NCBI GenBank assembly: GCA_030123605.1
Contig: CP126123.1
Coordinates: 3,373,237 to 3,437,236, forward strand
Direction: 5' to 3'
Length of the DNA stretch: 64,000 nucleotides
DNA from: Nitrospira sp.
GTDB taxonomy: Bacteria; Nitrospirota; Nitrospiria; Nitrospirales; Nitrospiraceae
Made by a program: the position numbers and the translations under genes. Below the pieces are notes generated by a model, which saw only the letters and a program-made list of their open reading frames with translations, searched no databases and was not told where the DNA came from. Of the stretch, positions 17,003-25,441 are shown one piece after another. Each line of letters begins with the position of its first letter. Position 1 is the stretch's first letter.

Positions 17003-17980
17003 ATGACGACCCCATTGACGACCAGGATCCTGTTTGCGACCGACTTTTCGGATGATGCCGTCCGGGCGCAAGAATATGCGATGTATCTGGCCACCGCCTG
17101 GGATGCCAAGGTGGATGTGCTGCACGTCATCGAAGCGCCGGTCTGGCTGAATGCCGATGCCGCTACCGTTGCCGTCGTGGAGCAGGCGCGAAAAGACGCG
17201 GCGCAGCGGTTGGAGCAGATCCATGACCAGATGGTGCGCAGCGGTATTTCGGCGGCGGTTCGGCAGGTGGTGGGAAATCCGGCGGAAGAGGTCGCGCTCG
17301 CAGCCAGAGACAACGGTGCGGATCTGTTGGTGTTGGGTGTGCAGGGGCGCACCAATTTATTGTATGGGTTGATCGGCAGTACGGTGGAACGGGTCGTGAA
17401 GGATGGGCCCTGTCCGGTCCTGGCCGTGCCTGGCATGCGCGACGAGGTAGGACGGCCGATTGATGCGCACCCCTATGTTCCGATCCGGAATATCCTGGTG
17501 GCGGTGGATTTTTCGAGCCCGTCGTTGAATGCGGCCGAATACGCCATTCAATTGGCCAACAGCCTTGGGTGCAAGCTCACGTTGATGCATGTGTTGGAAC
17601 CGCTCTGTTACGACTTGGATTGCGGCCTTGGCCTGATCGAACAGGAGACGAGAAAACGAGATCATTGGAACAGGCAACTGTCCGAACTCAAGGACCTCAT
17701 CATCTCTTTCGGGCTGCCGGCAGAAGTTGAAATCTCAGGAGGTTTCCCTTCCGACGCAATTCTGGCCAGCACGTTGCGGCATCGGTCCGATCTCGTCGTG
17801 ATGGGAACGCACGGTCGCCGCGGTGTCTCCGGCCGGCGATTCGGAAGTGTTGCGGAAGCGGTGTTGCGCCGGGCAACCTGTCCGGTCGTGACCGTGAAGC
17901 AACCGAAATTCGCACCGGGACACCGTCGGGTGGTGCCGCAGCAGATGGGAGCCATGGAAACCAAAGGAGCAGAGCAATGA
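17003..17980 (+). CDS. Tandem universal stress protein
   Basis: 325 residues with two UspA domains. Domain 1 starts RILFATDFSDDAVRAQEYA and has the ATP motif GVQGRTNLLYGLIGSTVERV. Domain 2 starts RNILVAVDFSSPSLNAAEYA and has GTHGRRGVSGRRFGSVAEAV. Both have the G-x2-G-x9-G-(S/T) nucleotide pattern. It is one of four tandem USP genes in the window. It overlaps the Rnk-like gene by ATGA, so the two are co-translated. The C-terminal 25 residues are a polar extension. Confidence 0.92.
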   Translation: MTTPLTTRILFATDFSDDAVRAQEYAMYLATAWDAKVDVLHVIEAPVWLNADAATVAVVEQARKDAAQRLEQIHDQMVRSGISAAVRQVVGNPAEEVALAARDNGADLLVLGVQGRTNLLYGLIGSTVERVVKDGPCPVLAVPGMRDEVGRPIDAHPYVPIRNILVAVDFSSPSLNAAEYAIQLANSLGCKLTLMHVLEPLCYDLDCGLGLIEQETRKRDHWNRQLSELKDLIISFGLPAEVEISGGFPSDAILASTLRHRSDLVVMGTHGRRGVSGRRFGSVAEAVLRRATCPVVTVKQPKFAPGHRRVVPQQMGAMETKGAEQ

Positions 17981-18393
17981 CCCCTCGCGATATTTATATG
18001 ACCGACTTCGATTTGACCCGTCTCAGGGATGTGCTGAAGGCGCGCCTCAATGCCAAAGTCCGGGACCGGGACCATTTGGATAGTTTGGAACATGAGCTTG
18101 ATCGCGCCCATGTCGTGGATCCGTCTGCGATTCCCCACGATGTGGTCACGATGAATTCTCAAGTCCGGATCGAAGATGTGGATACCGGCATGGAGAACAT
18201 TTACACGTTGGTGTTCCCTTCCGATGCCAACCTTGCCGAGAAGAAAATTTCTGTTCTCGCGCCGATCGGCACCGCCCTGCTGGGCTGTCGGGCCGGCGGG
18301 ACGGTGGATTGGCCCGTGCCGGCCGGCAACAGGACGGTGCGCATCAAAGAAGTGTTGTACCAACCTGAAGCCGCCGGGGATTACCACCTATAG
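17977..18393 (+). CDS. Rnk-like GreA/GreB-family regulator
   Basis: 138 residues. The N-terminal 45 residues are a short helical segment (LTRLRDVLKARL). The C-terminal half matches the GreA/GreB C-terminal FKBP-like fold, with the typical VTMNSQVRIEDVDTGMENIY and FPSDANLAEKKISVLAPIGTA. This short-coiled-coil layout is that of Rnk, which binds RNA polymerase at the secondary channel and affects nucleoside diphosphate kinase levels, rather than full-length GreA. It is translationally coupled to the USP gene, a pairing that suggests a stress-response operon. Confidence 0.85.
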   Translation: MTPRDIYMTDFDLTRLRDVLKARLNAKVRDRDHLDSLEHELDRAHVVDPSAIPHDVVTMNSQVRIEDVDTGMENIYTLVFPSDANLAEKKISVLAPIGTALLGCRAGGTVDWPVPAGNRTVRIKEVLYQPEAAGDYHL

Positions 18394-18509
18394 CAGGACG
18401 ATGAAACAGGCCACCGGCTTTGTTCCCGTATCGCTCAGAGGCTCACCGTCTCGACGGCGTCCACAGACATGGCGCTCTTTCTTCATCGCGCTGTGGGCCG
18501 CGTTGCGGC

Positions 18510-18882
18510 CTGCTGGAAAACGGGACGCGACGCACCTGGAGCTATCGGAAGATGTGGCCGCTCAGGAGGTCATGGACGCCGGAGCGTTCGACCTGTTGCA
18601 GGTTCAACATCCGGTTCTGCTCGAACCGATTCCGATCCAGGTCGCGCGAGCGGTGGAGATGATCGGCAAGGCGAGGCGACCGGTCATTCTTGCCGGTAAG
18701 GGAGTCGTGCGCAGCTCGGCAGCTTCGGCGCCGCGGGATATCGGGTGGAGGGACCGTCGAAGTTGGGGTCGGTGCTGAAAACAGCGTTGGCCTGCGGCAA
18801 ACCGGCGGTCATTGATTGTCCGGTGGACTATTCCGAGAATCTGCGGTCGTCGGAACGACTGAAAAGGAATTTTGAGTTCTGA
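18510..18882 (+). pseudogene. Acetolactate synthase remnant with internal deletion and frameshift
   Basis: Two pieces of a thiamine-pyrophosphate enzyme are recognisable. The first frame reads GKRDATHLELSEDVAAQEVM and later ARRPVILAGKGVVR, which is the central cofactor domain of AlsS-type acetolactate synthase. After about 18715 the homology jumps to a different frame, GSFGAAGYRVEGPSKLGSVL and then CGKPAVIDCPVDYSENLR, which is the extreme C-terminus. Most of the C-terminal TPP domain between these pieces and all of the N-terminal domain are missing. The gene is therefore dead. It lies directly downstream of the Rnk-like gene. Confidence 0.72.
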
Positions 18883-18962
18883 ATTCTGAGTCGTGAGTTA
18901 TGAGATGGGATCCGATGACGGAGTCCGGACACATGTCCTTCAAGCTCAGAACTCATAACTCT
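18868..18962. repeat. AT-rich intergenic repeat of GAATTCTGAGTTATGAG type
   Basis: A cluster of short degenerate units (TTCTGAATTCTGAG, GTGAGTTATGAG, then CTCAGAACTCATAACTC) forms an imperfect inverted repeat just before the OsmC gene. Related units are at 23610-23695 and about 29430-29465. Base composition is clearly more AT-rich than the surroundings. It may be a dispersed palindromic repeat family of this genome. No mobility gene is attached. Confidence 0.5.
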
Positions 18963-18976
18963 CGACGGAGGGACCC

Positions 18977-19414
18977 ATGGAAGTTCGCAGTAAGGTCTAT
19001 ACGTATCGCACGTCGGTGAAGTGGACCGAACAGAAAAAGGGCGTCATCACCTGCGACGGCAAGCCGCAGATTCAGGTCGCGACTCCTCCGGAATTCAAGG
19101 GACATGAGGGGATCTGGTCGCCCGAAGATTTGTATGTGGCGGCGGCCAACATCTGTTTGATGACGACATTCCTTGCGTTCGCCGAACGGGCCGGCTTGGC
19201 CTTCGTCGCCTTTCAGAGCGAGGCGGAAGGCCGTCTCGAACTCGTAGAGGGAAAATTTCAAATCACGACGATAACGTTACGGCCCCATCTCACGCTTGCG
19301 GCAGGGAGCGACCAGGGAAAAGCCAAGGAATTGATCGAGAAGGCCGAAGCCAATTGCCTGATCTCCAATTCGATGAAGACCCGCATGGTGCTCGAACCGA
19401 CCATCATTCAATAG
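18977..19414 (+). CDS. OsmC-family protein
   Basis: 145 residues with the OsmC/Ohr fold. Two conserved cysteines occupy the peroxidatic positions: one in NICLMTTFLAFAERAG (helix after the first beta sheet), the other in EAEANCLISNSMK near the C-terminus. OsmC and Ohr proteins reduce organic hydroperoxides using such a Cys pair. The N-terminal VKWTEQKKGVITCDGKPQIQ replaces the more usual substrate-binding hairpin. Start follows CGGAGGGACCC. A second OsmC-like gene lies at 27101-27517. Confidence 0.85.
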   Translation: MEVRSKVYTYRTSVKWTEQKKGVITCDGKPQIQVATPPEFKGHEGIWSPEDLYVAAANICLMTTFLAFAERAGLAFVAFQSEAEGRLELVEGKFQITTITLRPHLTLAAGSDQGKAKELIEKAEANCLISNSMKTRMVLEPTIIQ

Positions 19415-19516
19415 GGGCGCCTCTCACGGTTATCCTCCGCGGCGATCGTCGTTCCTACATCGTGCACAAATGACATGCGGTTCGTTTCGCTCCATGCGGT
19501 GCCTCCGGCGCCGGTG

Positions 19517-19999
19517 TCACCAGACTTCCGAGGGCAGCCGGTGAAACTCCGTCACCACCGGGAAGACGAGTGCCGCGAAGTCCCAGTATCGCATGCGGAT
19601 CGCTTCGGAATGGTTACCGGCTTGAAAGGTAATTTCCTCATCCTCGGTCAGTGACTGATCGACATAGACATGGAGCCCATAGAGATTGCCGAAGGGCGGC
19701 ATCGCGCCCAACTCGCAATCCGGGAACAGGTTTTTGATCTCGTCCTCGGTCGCGAGTCGTACATGGTGAGCCATGAAAACGTCGCGGAGGCGGTGGAGGT
19801 CCACGTTCCAACTGGCCGGCAGGACCGTCATCGCAAATCGGCCATCCGCCTTCACCACCACGACCTTGGCGATTTCCTTCGCCGGTGTACGGAGGGTCTG
19901 GGCGACTAGGGCTGCACGAAAGGCTTCCGGGTGGGGCAAGACCTCGTAATGCACATGTTCGTGATCAAGATACTCTTTGAGTGGTTGTGGGATGGACAT
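19517..19999 (-). CDS. ybaK: YbaK/EbsC-type aminoacyl-tRNA deacylase
   Basis: 160 residues from the ATG at 19999, chosen because of the strong ribosome site AAGGAGGTGCGGCA; the frame remains open upstream but without homology. The YbaK/ProX fold is shown by HPEAFRAALVAQ, KEIAKVVVVKADGRFAMTVL with the catalytic Lys region, and GAMPPFGNLYGLHVYVDQSL with the GxxPPFG loop. Such enzymes hydrolyse mischarged tRNA (Cys- or Ala-tRNAPro) in the cytoplasm. The gene stands alone. Confidence 0.85.
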   Translation of the reverse strand: MSIPQPLKEYLDHEHVHYEVLPHPEAFRAALVAQTLRTPAKEIAKVVVVKADGRFAMTVLPASWNVDLHRLRDVFMAHHVRLATEDEIKNLFPDCELGAMPPFGNLYGLHVYVDQSLTEDEEITFQAGNHSEAIRMRYWDFAALVFPVVTEFHRLPSEVW

Positions 20000-20536
20000 T
20001 GCCGCACCTCCTTTTTGAGCGGACCGTGGATGGAAGCTGTATGTCGTGAGTTCCGGATGATTTCGGAGATTCGGGCAATTCTCAGAATTCGGTACTCGAC
20101 AGTCACCCCTTGTCGCTGAGGGCGGTCTTGATGAAGACCGACTATACCACCACTCTTGGAGGGCCACGGTTCCAAGGGGCGGCCCGCGCGGCTTTTCCCC
20201 TCTTGACAGGCGGCGGCCGACGGTTGTTCGCCGGCGATCTCGTCCCGCACGGAACATTGTGGCGTCTTGCGTCAATGATTCGTCTGCAGCTGAGGCTATT
20301 CTCTCCACTCTTTACGACATGCACTGCTTCATTCCTGCTGCAACCGTTTATTTCGAGGGAATTTTCCGACCTTGATTTGAAAACCTTGCTGGCATGGGGA
20401 TCGCATCTGCGATCATCTGTCGCCGAAGGCGGCGGGTTATCTTGACAAGACGACGAACAGCAAGATAGGCACATGGCATTCCCTGCATGCCCGGAGGACC
20501 GGTCGCTCGGAGGGATCTTAACCAGGAGGCTCTATT
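20000..20536. other. Divergent intergenic region with a perfect short hairpin
   Basis: About 540 bases between ybaK (leftward) and the duplicated secreted protein gene (rightward). The only clear structure is the palindrome GATCGCA-TC-TGCGATC at 20399-20414, which could be an operator or hairpin. The stretch before 20100 contains short degenerate repeats (GAATTCGG). No gene is supported. The downstream gene has ribosome site CCAGGAGGCTCTATT. Confidence 0.5.
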
Positions 20537-21472
20537 ATGCGAGGAGTGCGAAGGAGGTTTCGTTCTGTCACATCCGTTGTGGGCGCCATGGGGCTTGCGG
20601 TATGCCTGGCGGCGCCGTTGTGGGCCGATGATGCCGTTCACCCTGAAGTCGGCACCCACATGAAGGTCAGCGGAACCGTCACCAAGGTCAAATCCGGCGT
20701 GGTGTTTGTGAAGACGCCGTGGGGGCAGGTGACCTTCTCAGCCGGGACTGCGCCGAAGAACATCAAGGTCGGTGAAGAAATCGACATGACGGTCAGCGAA
20801 AACAATGTCGTGATCGACGTGCACCGGAAGGGTGAGCCGGCCCATCATCATCGGCACATCAGCGGTAAGCTGATGTACGCAGCCAAGGACAGGAAGGAAA
20901 TCACGTTGTGGACGCCGGACGGCGACAAGACCTTTGCCGTGGAGAAAGGCCGCTCACAGCTCAGCGGGATCAAAGAAGGGACGCCGATCAGCGTGGAGTT
21001 GAACGAGGCGGGCAAGGTCATCGACATCCACAAGGCGCGTGTCGACGTGAAGATCGACGCCAATCCCAAGACCAACCCCGGTTACCATATCCAACTGACC
21101 GGGAAGGTCGCCAAGGTCGGATCCGGCCTGGTCATCGTCCAGACGCCGGGCGCCAAGTACACGGTGAACGCGAAGACCGCGCCGGCCGACATCAAGGTCG
21201 GCGACGAATTGTCTCTCTGGGTGAATGAGAACAATATCGTGGTCGATCACCATCGCAAAGGGGACAAACAGCATCAACACCGATTTATCACGGGAAAACT
21301 CGCCTATGCGTCCGTCGACAAGAAGGAAATCAAGCTCTGGACGCCCGAGGGTGAGAAGACGTTCGACGTGCAGAGCGGACGGAGCAAGTTGTCTGTCGTC
21401 GAAGAGGGGATGAGGATTACGGTGGAATTGAACGAAGAAGGCAAAATCATCGATATCCGAAAGGCCGGTTAG
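20537..21472 (+). CDS. Secreted protein with two copies of a 125-residue domain, function unknown
   Basis: 311 residues. A signal peptide (residues 1-30, cleaved after WADD or ALWA) is followed by two copies of one domain, at about 42-166 and 185-308, spaced by 144 residues. Matching pairs are TAPKNIKVGEEI / TAPADIKVGDEL, LWTPDGDKTF / LWTPEGEKTF and VELNEAGKVIDI / VELNEEGKIIDI. Each copy has a His cluster (PAHHHRHISGK and KQHQHRFITGK) that could bind metal or heme. The mature protein is rich in Lys and beta-strand-like. No named family is recognised. It is likely periplasmic. Confidence 0.8.
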   Translation: MRGVRRRFRSVTSVVGAMGLAVCLAAPLWADDAVHPEVGTHMKVSGTVTKVKSGVVFVKTPWGQVTFSAGTAPKNIKVGEEIDMTVSENNVVIDVHRKGEPAHHHRHISGKLMYAAKDRKEITLWTPDGDKTFAVEKGRSQLSGIKEGTPISVELNEAGKVIDIHKARVDVKIDANPKTNPGYHIQLTGKVAKVGSGLVIVQTPGAKYTVNAKTAPADIKVGDELSLWVNENNIVVDHHRKGDKQHQHRFITGKLAYASVDKKEIKLWTPEGEKTFDVQSGRSKLSVVEEGMRITVELNEEGKIIDIRKAG

Positions 21473-21584
21473 TGTTCGAATGGGCGTCGGCTGTTGAGGT
21501 GATGAGCCTCCATGGCCGGCACCCATTTCCCCGCTTTGCCCTCAGCGTAGTTTCCCGATCAAGAGAGTTGGAGCGAATCGTCAT

Positions 21585-22055
21585 ATGAATTGGCGAATGC
21601 TTGGCGTAGTGGCGTTGGCGCTCTGGATGGTCACTCTGGCCGCCATCATCGGTCTGTTTGTCCAAGGCCACATCAGAGCCGGCGCTGACGGACGCACGGA
21701 GATCGTCCTGGCGCCGGCGGAACGGGACGCGATCTTGGCGGAAATGCGTCAATTGCTCAAGGCGGTGCATGGTGTCATCACGGTGCTGGGGAGCCCGGAT
21801 CATGACCTCAAGGCGGCTGAAGGCGCGGCCCGCGCGGTCGGAATGCAGATGACGGCGGATGTCAATCCGGCGATCATGATGAAACTCCCCTTGGCCTTCA
21901 AGCAAATGGGGATGTCGATCCACAGAGACATGGATCATTTGGCCGACGGAATCGCGCAAGGTGAGTCATCGGTTCAGATCCTCAACCGTCTGTCGAGCAT
22001 GACGGCGCGCTGCACGACCTGTCACGATCTGTATCGATTCGGCGTGAGCAAATAG
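21585..22055 (+). CDS. Membrane-anchored cytochrome c'-like protein
   Basis: 156 residues. An N-terminal uncleaved-looking hydrophobic anchor (about 5-27) is followed by a helical domain. The only heme c motif is near the C-terminus (ARCTTCHDLYRFG). A C-terminal CxxCH after a four-helix bundle is the arrangement of cytochrome c', which binds NO and other gases. Soluble cytochrome c' has a cleaved signal; the anchor here would keep it on the inner membrane facing the periplasm. Assignment to the cytochrome c' fold rests on motif position and helical content only. Confidence 0.7.
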   Translation: MNWRMLGVVALALWMVTLAAIIGLFVQGHIRAGADGRTEIVLAPAERDAILAEMRQLLKAVHGVITVLGSPDHDLKAAEGAARAVGMQMTADVNPAIMMKLPLAFKQMGMSIHRDMDHLADGIAQGESSVQILNRLSSMTARCTTCHDLYRFGVSK

Positions 22056-22232
22056 CGATCAACAACCAGCGATCAGCCTAATCAAAAAGAATCTTTTTCC
22101 ATGCCCCTGACTCGTACGGATTGAGGAACGACTGAGGATGCTGACGGATCAGGGGGCGCCAACACCGTTCTGCAATGCTGACGGCTAAAAGTTGACGTCT
22201 GATAGTGTCGGCGCAATCAAGGAGGTGCCGTC

Positions 22233-22451
22233 ATGGCATGCAACGTAGGCGGAATCGAGCGGCCGATCAGGATCGTGCTCGGCGTTCTGTTGATCGGAAT
22301 CGGCGCATTCGCAGGACTTCCGCCGATCGGAACGGGGATCGTACTGGTGATCGGAGCCATCGCTCTGGTCACCGGTGCCATCGGGTTCTGCCCGGCCTGG
22401 AGTCTGTTCGGCATCAACACCTGTGCGACCGGTACGGGCCGAAAACGCTAG
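22233..22451 (+). CDS. YgaP-type DUF2892 membrane protein
   Basis: 72 residues with two hydrophobic helices and the family hallmark opening MACNVGGIERPIRIVLGVLL. It matches the transmembrane domain of YgaP (DUF2892), which in longer proteins is fused to a rhodanese domain. Here it stands alone. A C-terminal CPAWSLFGINTC motif, conserved in this family, carries two cysteines. Strong ribosome site AAGGAGGTGCCGTC. A sulfur-related role is suggested by the YgaP relation only. Confidence 0.82.
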   Translation: MACNVGGIERPIRIVLGVLLIGIGAFAGLPPIGTGIVLVIGAIALVTGAIGFCPAWSLFGINTCATGTGRKR

Positions 22452-22508
22452 GGGCTTTGTGTATCGTCAAGGTCGTACTGAGCGGCCGGAAAAATGAGGA
22501 GGTGGATT

Positions 22509-22952
22509 ATGTCGACTATGCAGACGCCGGGGGTACCGGCCGGTGGATTCAAGACCGTGGGCCAGATCGTGGGGACCAACGAGTTGGTGTTTCGTGCGGG
22601 CCAGAATGGGTTGGCGATCGCGGTGGAGTTGTTGTCCTCGCATACATCCGGTGCTCCGGTCGTGGATGCGAAGGGGGCGTTCATCGGGTTCATCAGCGAG
22701 TTCGACGTGTTGAAGGTTCTGCAAGCCAATAAGGAGCTCAGCCGGATGACGGCGGAGCAGATCATGGCAAAGGATCGCATTGCGGTGACGGAGGATACCT
22801 CGATCGAGGAGGCGGTGAAGATCATGGAGGATCAGCGGCTACTGAATCTTCCCGTGAAGCGGAACGGGACGGTGACCTATTCGATCACACGGCATGACCT
22901 GCTGCGAGCATGGATCGGCCTCGGGTTGGACATTGAGAGCGGCGCTCCATAA
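22509..22952 (+). CDS. Two-CBS-domain protein
   Basis: 147 residues from the ATG at 22509 (ribosome site AGGAGGTGGATT). Two CBS motifs (SSHTSGAPVVDAKGAFIGFI and EDQRLLNLPVKRNGTVTYSI) form one Bateman module, expected to bind adenine nucleotides and act as an energy sensor. No effector domain is attached, so it must act on a partner. It lies directly upstream of the Rieske/cytochrome b genes. A second stand-alone CBS protein is at 56891-57328. Confidence 0.88.
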   Translation: MSTMQTPGVPAGGFKTVGQIVGTNELVFRAGQNGLAIAVELLSSHTSGAPVVDAKGAFIGFISEFDVLKVLQANKELSRMTAEQIMAKDRIAVTEDTSIEEAVKIMEDQRLLNLPVKRNGTVTYSITRHDLLRAWIGLGLDIESGAP

Positions 22953-22991
22953 TGACCTTTCGTCGTTCGCGCGGTGCGATAGGCTCGCAAG

Positions 22992-23090
22992 GTGGGCTTA
23001 TCGCGCTGGATGACGATCGTCGCAGTGTGCGGGCTACTCGTGTTGAGTGGCACAGGTTGCGGAAAGGAGCGGCATTGTGACCGAGGCTGA
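22992..23090 (+). CDS. Possible 32-residue lipoprotein-like peptide
   Basis: A short frame from GTG at 22992 encodes a hydrophobic stretch ending [12 protein letters not shown], which resembles a minimal lipoprotein signal although the -3 position is Gly. It overlaps the Rieske gene start by 14 bases in another frame. CAAGGTGGGC upstream gives only a weak ribosome site. It could serve translational coupling to the Rieske gene or be chance. Confidence 0.28.
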   Translation: MGLSRWMTIVAVCGLLVLSGTGCGKERHCDRG

Positions 23091-23616
23091 ACTGCCGACA
23101 GGCGGGTTCTCGACTCCGGTGGGGTCGCGCAGGACCTTTTTCCATTGGATCACTGCCGCGGCGGCGGTGTTCGTCGGGATCGGGCTCGCCATTCCCATGG
23201 TCGGTTCGCTGATTTCACCTGCCTTCGTCCGTCGCCGTCGCGACTGGGTGGATGTCGGTGCCGTGGACGAATTGTTCCCCGGTCACCCCACCCAACTGGA
23301 CCATGTGACGACGATTCGCGACGGGTGGATGGAAACCAAAGCGCAAAAGGCGGTCTGGGCGGTCAAGCAACCGCAGGGTGACGTGAAGGTCTTTTCTCCG
23401 ATCTGCACGCATCTCGGTTGCGGATATCGATGGGACGACGCGGAGAAGAAATTCCTCTGCCCCTGTCACGGCAGTTCTTACGACGTCGATGGTCGGGTAT
23501 TGGGCGGCCCTGCTCCACGTCCGCTCGACCTGCTTCCCGCCAAGGTCGAAAACGGACGGCTCCTCGTCCTGTATAAGGAGTTCAAGTCGGGGCTACCACG
23601 AAGCGTGGAGTTATGA
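23077..23616 (+). CDS. Rieske [2Fe-2S] iron-sulfur subunit of a bc-type complex
   Basis: 179 residues from the GTG at 23077, preceded by AAAGGAG at ideal distance. An N-terminal Tat-like anchor ([20 protein letters not shown]) tethers the protein. The cluster ligands are in CTHLGC (Cys110, His112, with disulfide Cys115) and CPCHG (Cys128, His131, disulfide Cys130). It passes electrons from quinol at the Qo site to a c-type heme. The cytochrome b gene follows after a short repeat-containing gap, giving a complex III-like pair. Confidence 0.93.
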   Translation: MTEAELPTGGFSTPVGSRRTFFHWITAAAAVFVGIGLAIPMVGSLISPAFVRRRRDWVDVGAVDELFPGHPTQLDHVTTIRDGWMETKAQKAVWAVKQPQGDVKVFSPICTHLGCGYRWDDAEKKFLCPCHGSSYDVDGRVLGGPAPRPLDLLPAKVENGRLLVLYKEFKSGLPRSVEL

Positions 23617-23697
23617 ATTATGAATGTTGAATTTTGAATGCTGGATTGGGACATCGTAGCTTGTAACTCAGAATTCATAATTCAGAACTTATCATTC
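23610..23697. repeat. AT-rich repeat cluster between Rieske and cytochrome b genes
   Basis: Units GAGTTATGAATTATGAAT and TTGAATTTTGAATGC on one side, with ACTCAGAATTCATAATTCAG on the other, form a long imperfect inverted repeat. They resemble the cluster at 18868-18962. The repeat sits inside what should be one operon, so it may modulate readthrough or mRNA stability, or be a neutral insertion. Confidence 0.5.
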
Positions 23698-23706
23698 GTG
23701 AACGAA

Positions 23707-25032
23707 ATGGCTTCTCGTCTCTATGCCTGGCTCGATAGTCGTCTGAATCTGAAACCGGTTCAGCGCACGCTGCTCGATGAACCGATCCCCGGTGGGGCCA
23801 GCTGGATTTACGTCTTCGGCTCCGCGACCCTCTTTCTGTTCGTCTTGCAAGCGACCACCGGCATGTTCCTCGCGATCTACTATGCCCCGACGCCGGACCA
23901 TGCGTACGACAGTGTCCGCTTCATTGAAACCGAGATCACTTTCGGGTGGTTCGTGCGGGGGCTTCACCATTGGGGTGCCTCGGCGATGGTGGTAGCGATC
24001 GGCCTGCACATGCTCCAGACATTTCTCTATGGAGCCTACAAATCGCCTCGCGAAGTGATGTGGATGGTGGGCGTGGTGCTCTTCCTCATCGTGATGACCT
24101 TCGCCTTCACCGGGTACCTGCTGCCCTGGGATCAAACCGCCTATTGGGCGACGCAGGTCGGGATCAACATGGTCGGGACCGTGCCGCTGGTGGGAGATCT
24201 TTTCTCGCGGGTGCTGCGGGGAGGAGAGACGCTCGGTGCGTTGACCCTCTCGCGGTTCTTCGCGATCCATGTCCTATTCCTCCCGGCCATCCTCATCGGA
24301 GGCATTGCGTTGCACCTGTTCATTTTGCGACGCGTCGGGCCGGCCGGTCCCTGGACCGACGATCGGGCCTCCCTCAGCAGCGAAACCTTCGCGCCGCGGC
24401 AGGTCTACATGGACGCCGTCGTCATTGCCGGGGTGTTTCTCGTGGTGGCGACATTGGCTTTCGCGATTCCGCTGCCCCTGACGGACAGGGCCGATCCCTC
24501 CGACACCAGTTTCGTGCCGGTTCCGGAATGGTATTTTCTCTTTTATTACGAACTGCTCAAGTACGTGCATGGGCCGCTCGAACCGCTGGCGACCTGGATA
24601 CTGCCGCTCTTGATCGTCCTCATCATGATGTGCTGGCCATTCATCGACCGCAACCAGGTGCGGAATCCCATCCGGCGGCCGGTCGCTCTGGGCAGCGGCC
24701 TGTTGTTTTTGTCGATCGTATTCGGGCTGCTGGGGATCTCGATCAAGGACCTCTACGCCGTGCCGAGGACCGATCCGGCTGTGGCGCGGGGCAAGGCGGT
24801 CTATGCTCAATTCGGCTGTGCCGGCTGCCACCGTATCCATGGTGAAGGGGGAGCTGTGGCGCCCGACCTCTCCACGGTCGGAGATGTGAGGCCTGATCGC
24901 GCCTGGCACCTCAAGCACTTCCGCGATCCCCAAGCCACATCACCTGGCTCGTTCATGCCGAAATTTCCCCTCACCGACCAACAGCTCAACGACCTGACGA
25001 GTTATATGTTGAGTTTGAAACGAGCGACGTAG
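23707..25032 (+). CDS. Cytochrome b (b6-like) fused to a C-terminal cytochrome c domain
   Basis: 441 residues from ATG 23707 (a GTG at 23698 is possible). Heme b ligands are His87/His101 and His188/His203. The 14/15 spacing is that of cytochrome b6 rather than mitochondrial cytochrome b. The Qo motif PEWY is at 273-276. After the last membrane helix a c-type heme motif CAGCH (371-375) starts a fused cytochrome c domain with a C-terminal Met (SFMPKFPL) as likely sixth ligand. The b6 Cys that binds heme ci is absent. With the Rieske protein it forms a quinol:cytochrome c reductase; the fused cytochrome replaces cytochrome c1 or f. Confidence 0.92.
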   Translation: MASRLYAWLDSRLNLKPVQRTLLDEPIPGGASWIYVFGSATLFLFVLQATTGMFLAIYYAPTPDHAYDSVRFIETEITFGWFVRGLHHWGASAMVVAIGLHMLQTFLYGAYKSPREVMWMVGVVLFLIVMTFAFTGYLLPWDQTAYWATQVGINMVGTVPLVGDLFSRVLRGGETLGALTLSRFFAIHVLFLPAILIGGIALHLFILRRVGPAGPWTDDRASLSSETFAPRQVYMDAVVIAGVFLVVATLAFAIPLPLTDRADPSDTSFVPVPEWYFLFYYELLKYVHGPLEPLATWILPLLIVLIMMCWPFIDRNQVRNPIRRPVALGSGLLFLSIVFGLLGISIKDLYAVPRTDPAVARGKAVYAQFGCAGCHRIHGEGGAVAPDLSTVGDVRPDRAWHLKHFRDPQATSPGSFMPKFPLTDQQLNDLTSYMLSLKRAT

Positions 25033-25093
25033 AGGAGCGACGGGGGCGCGTTGCGCCGAGCCGTCCATAAACCTGTAGGAGGAGAGGAGATCC

Positions 25094-25441
25094 ATGCGAA
25101 CGACGGGCAGGCTGGGCATTCCGCTGTTGGCGTTGTTAGGCGTGGTCTCGATGGCGGTCGCTGCTCCCGGCAAGGGGAGTCCTGAAACCGGCAAGAAATT
25201 ATACCTGGAAGGTTGCCGCCATTGTCACGGCGCGCGGGGGGATGGCAAGGGCGAGATGGGCGCATACCTGACGCCGGCGCCGAGCGATCTGACGAGCGGG
25301 AAGACACAGGCCAAGTCCGACGCCGAGTTGCGCAAGGTCATCATGGAGGGGAGGGCCGGCACGGCCATGACGGGATTCGGGACGTATAACGATGAGCAGG
25401 TCGCCGCGCTCTTGGCCTACATCCGCTCGCTCAAGCCATGA
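25094..25441 (+). CDS. Small monoheme periplasmic cytochrome c
   Basis: 115 residues. A signal peptide (about 1-24) is followed by a class I cytochrome c with CRHCH at 41-45 and a likely Met ligand in AGTAMTGFG. Its ribosome site TAGGAGGAGAGGAGATCC is strong. Located 61 bases after the cytochrome b-c fusion, it is the likely mobile acceptor of that complex. The stop overlaps the thioredoxin start (ATGA). Confidence 0.9.
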   Translation: MRTTGRLGIPLLALLGVVSMAVAAPGKGSPETGKKLYLEGCRHCHGARGDGKGEMGAYLTPAPSDLTSGKTQAKSDAELRKVIMEGRAGTAMTGFGTYNDEQVAALLAYIRSLKP

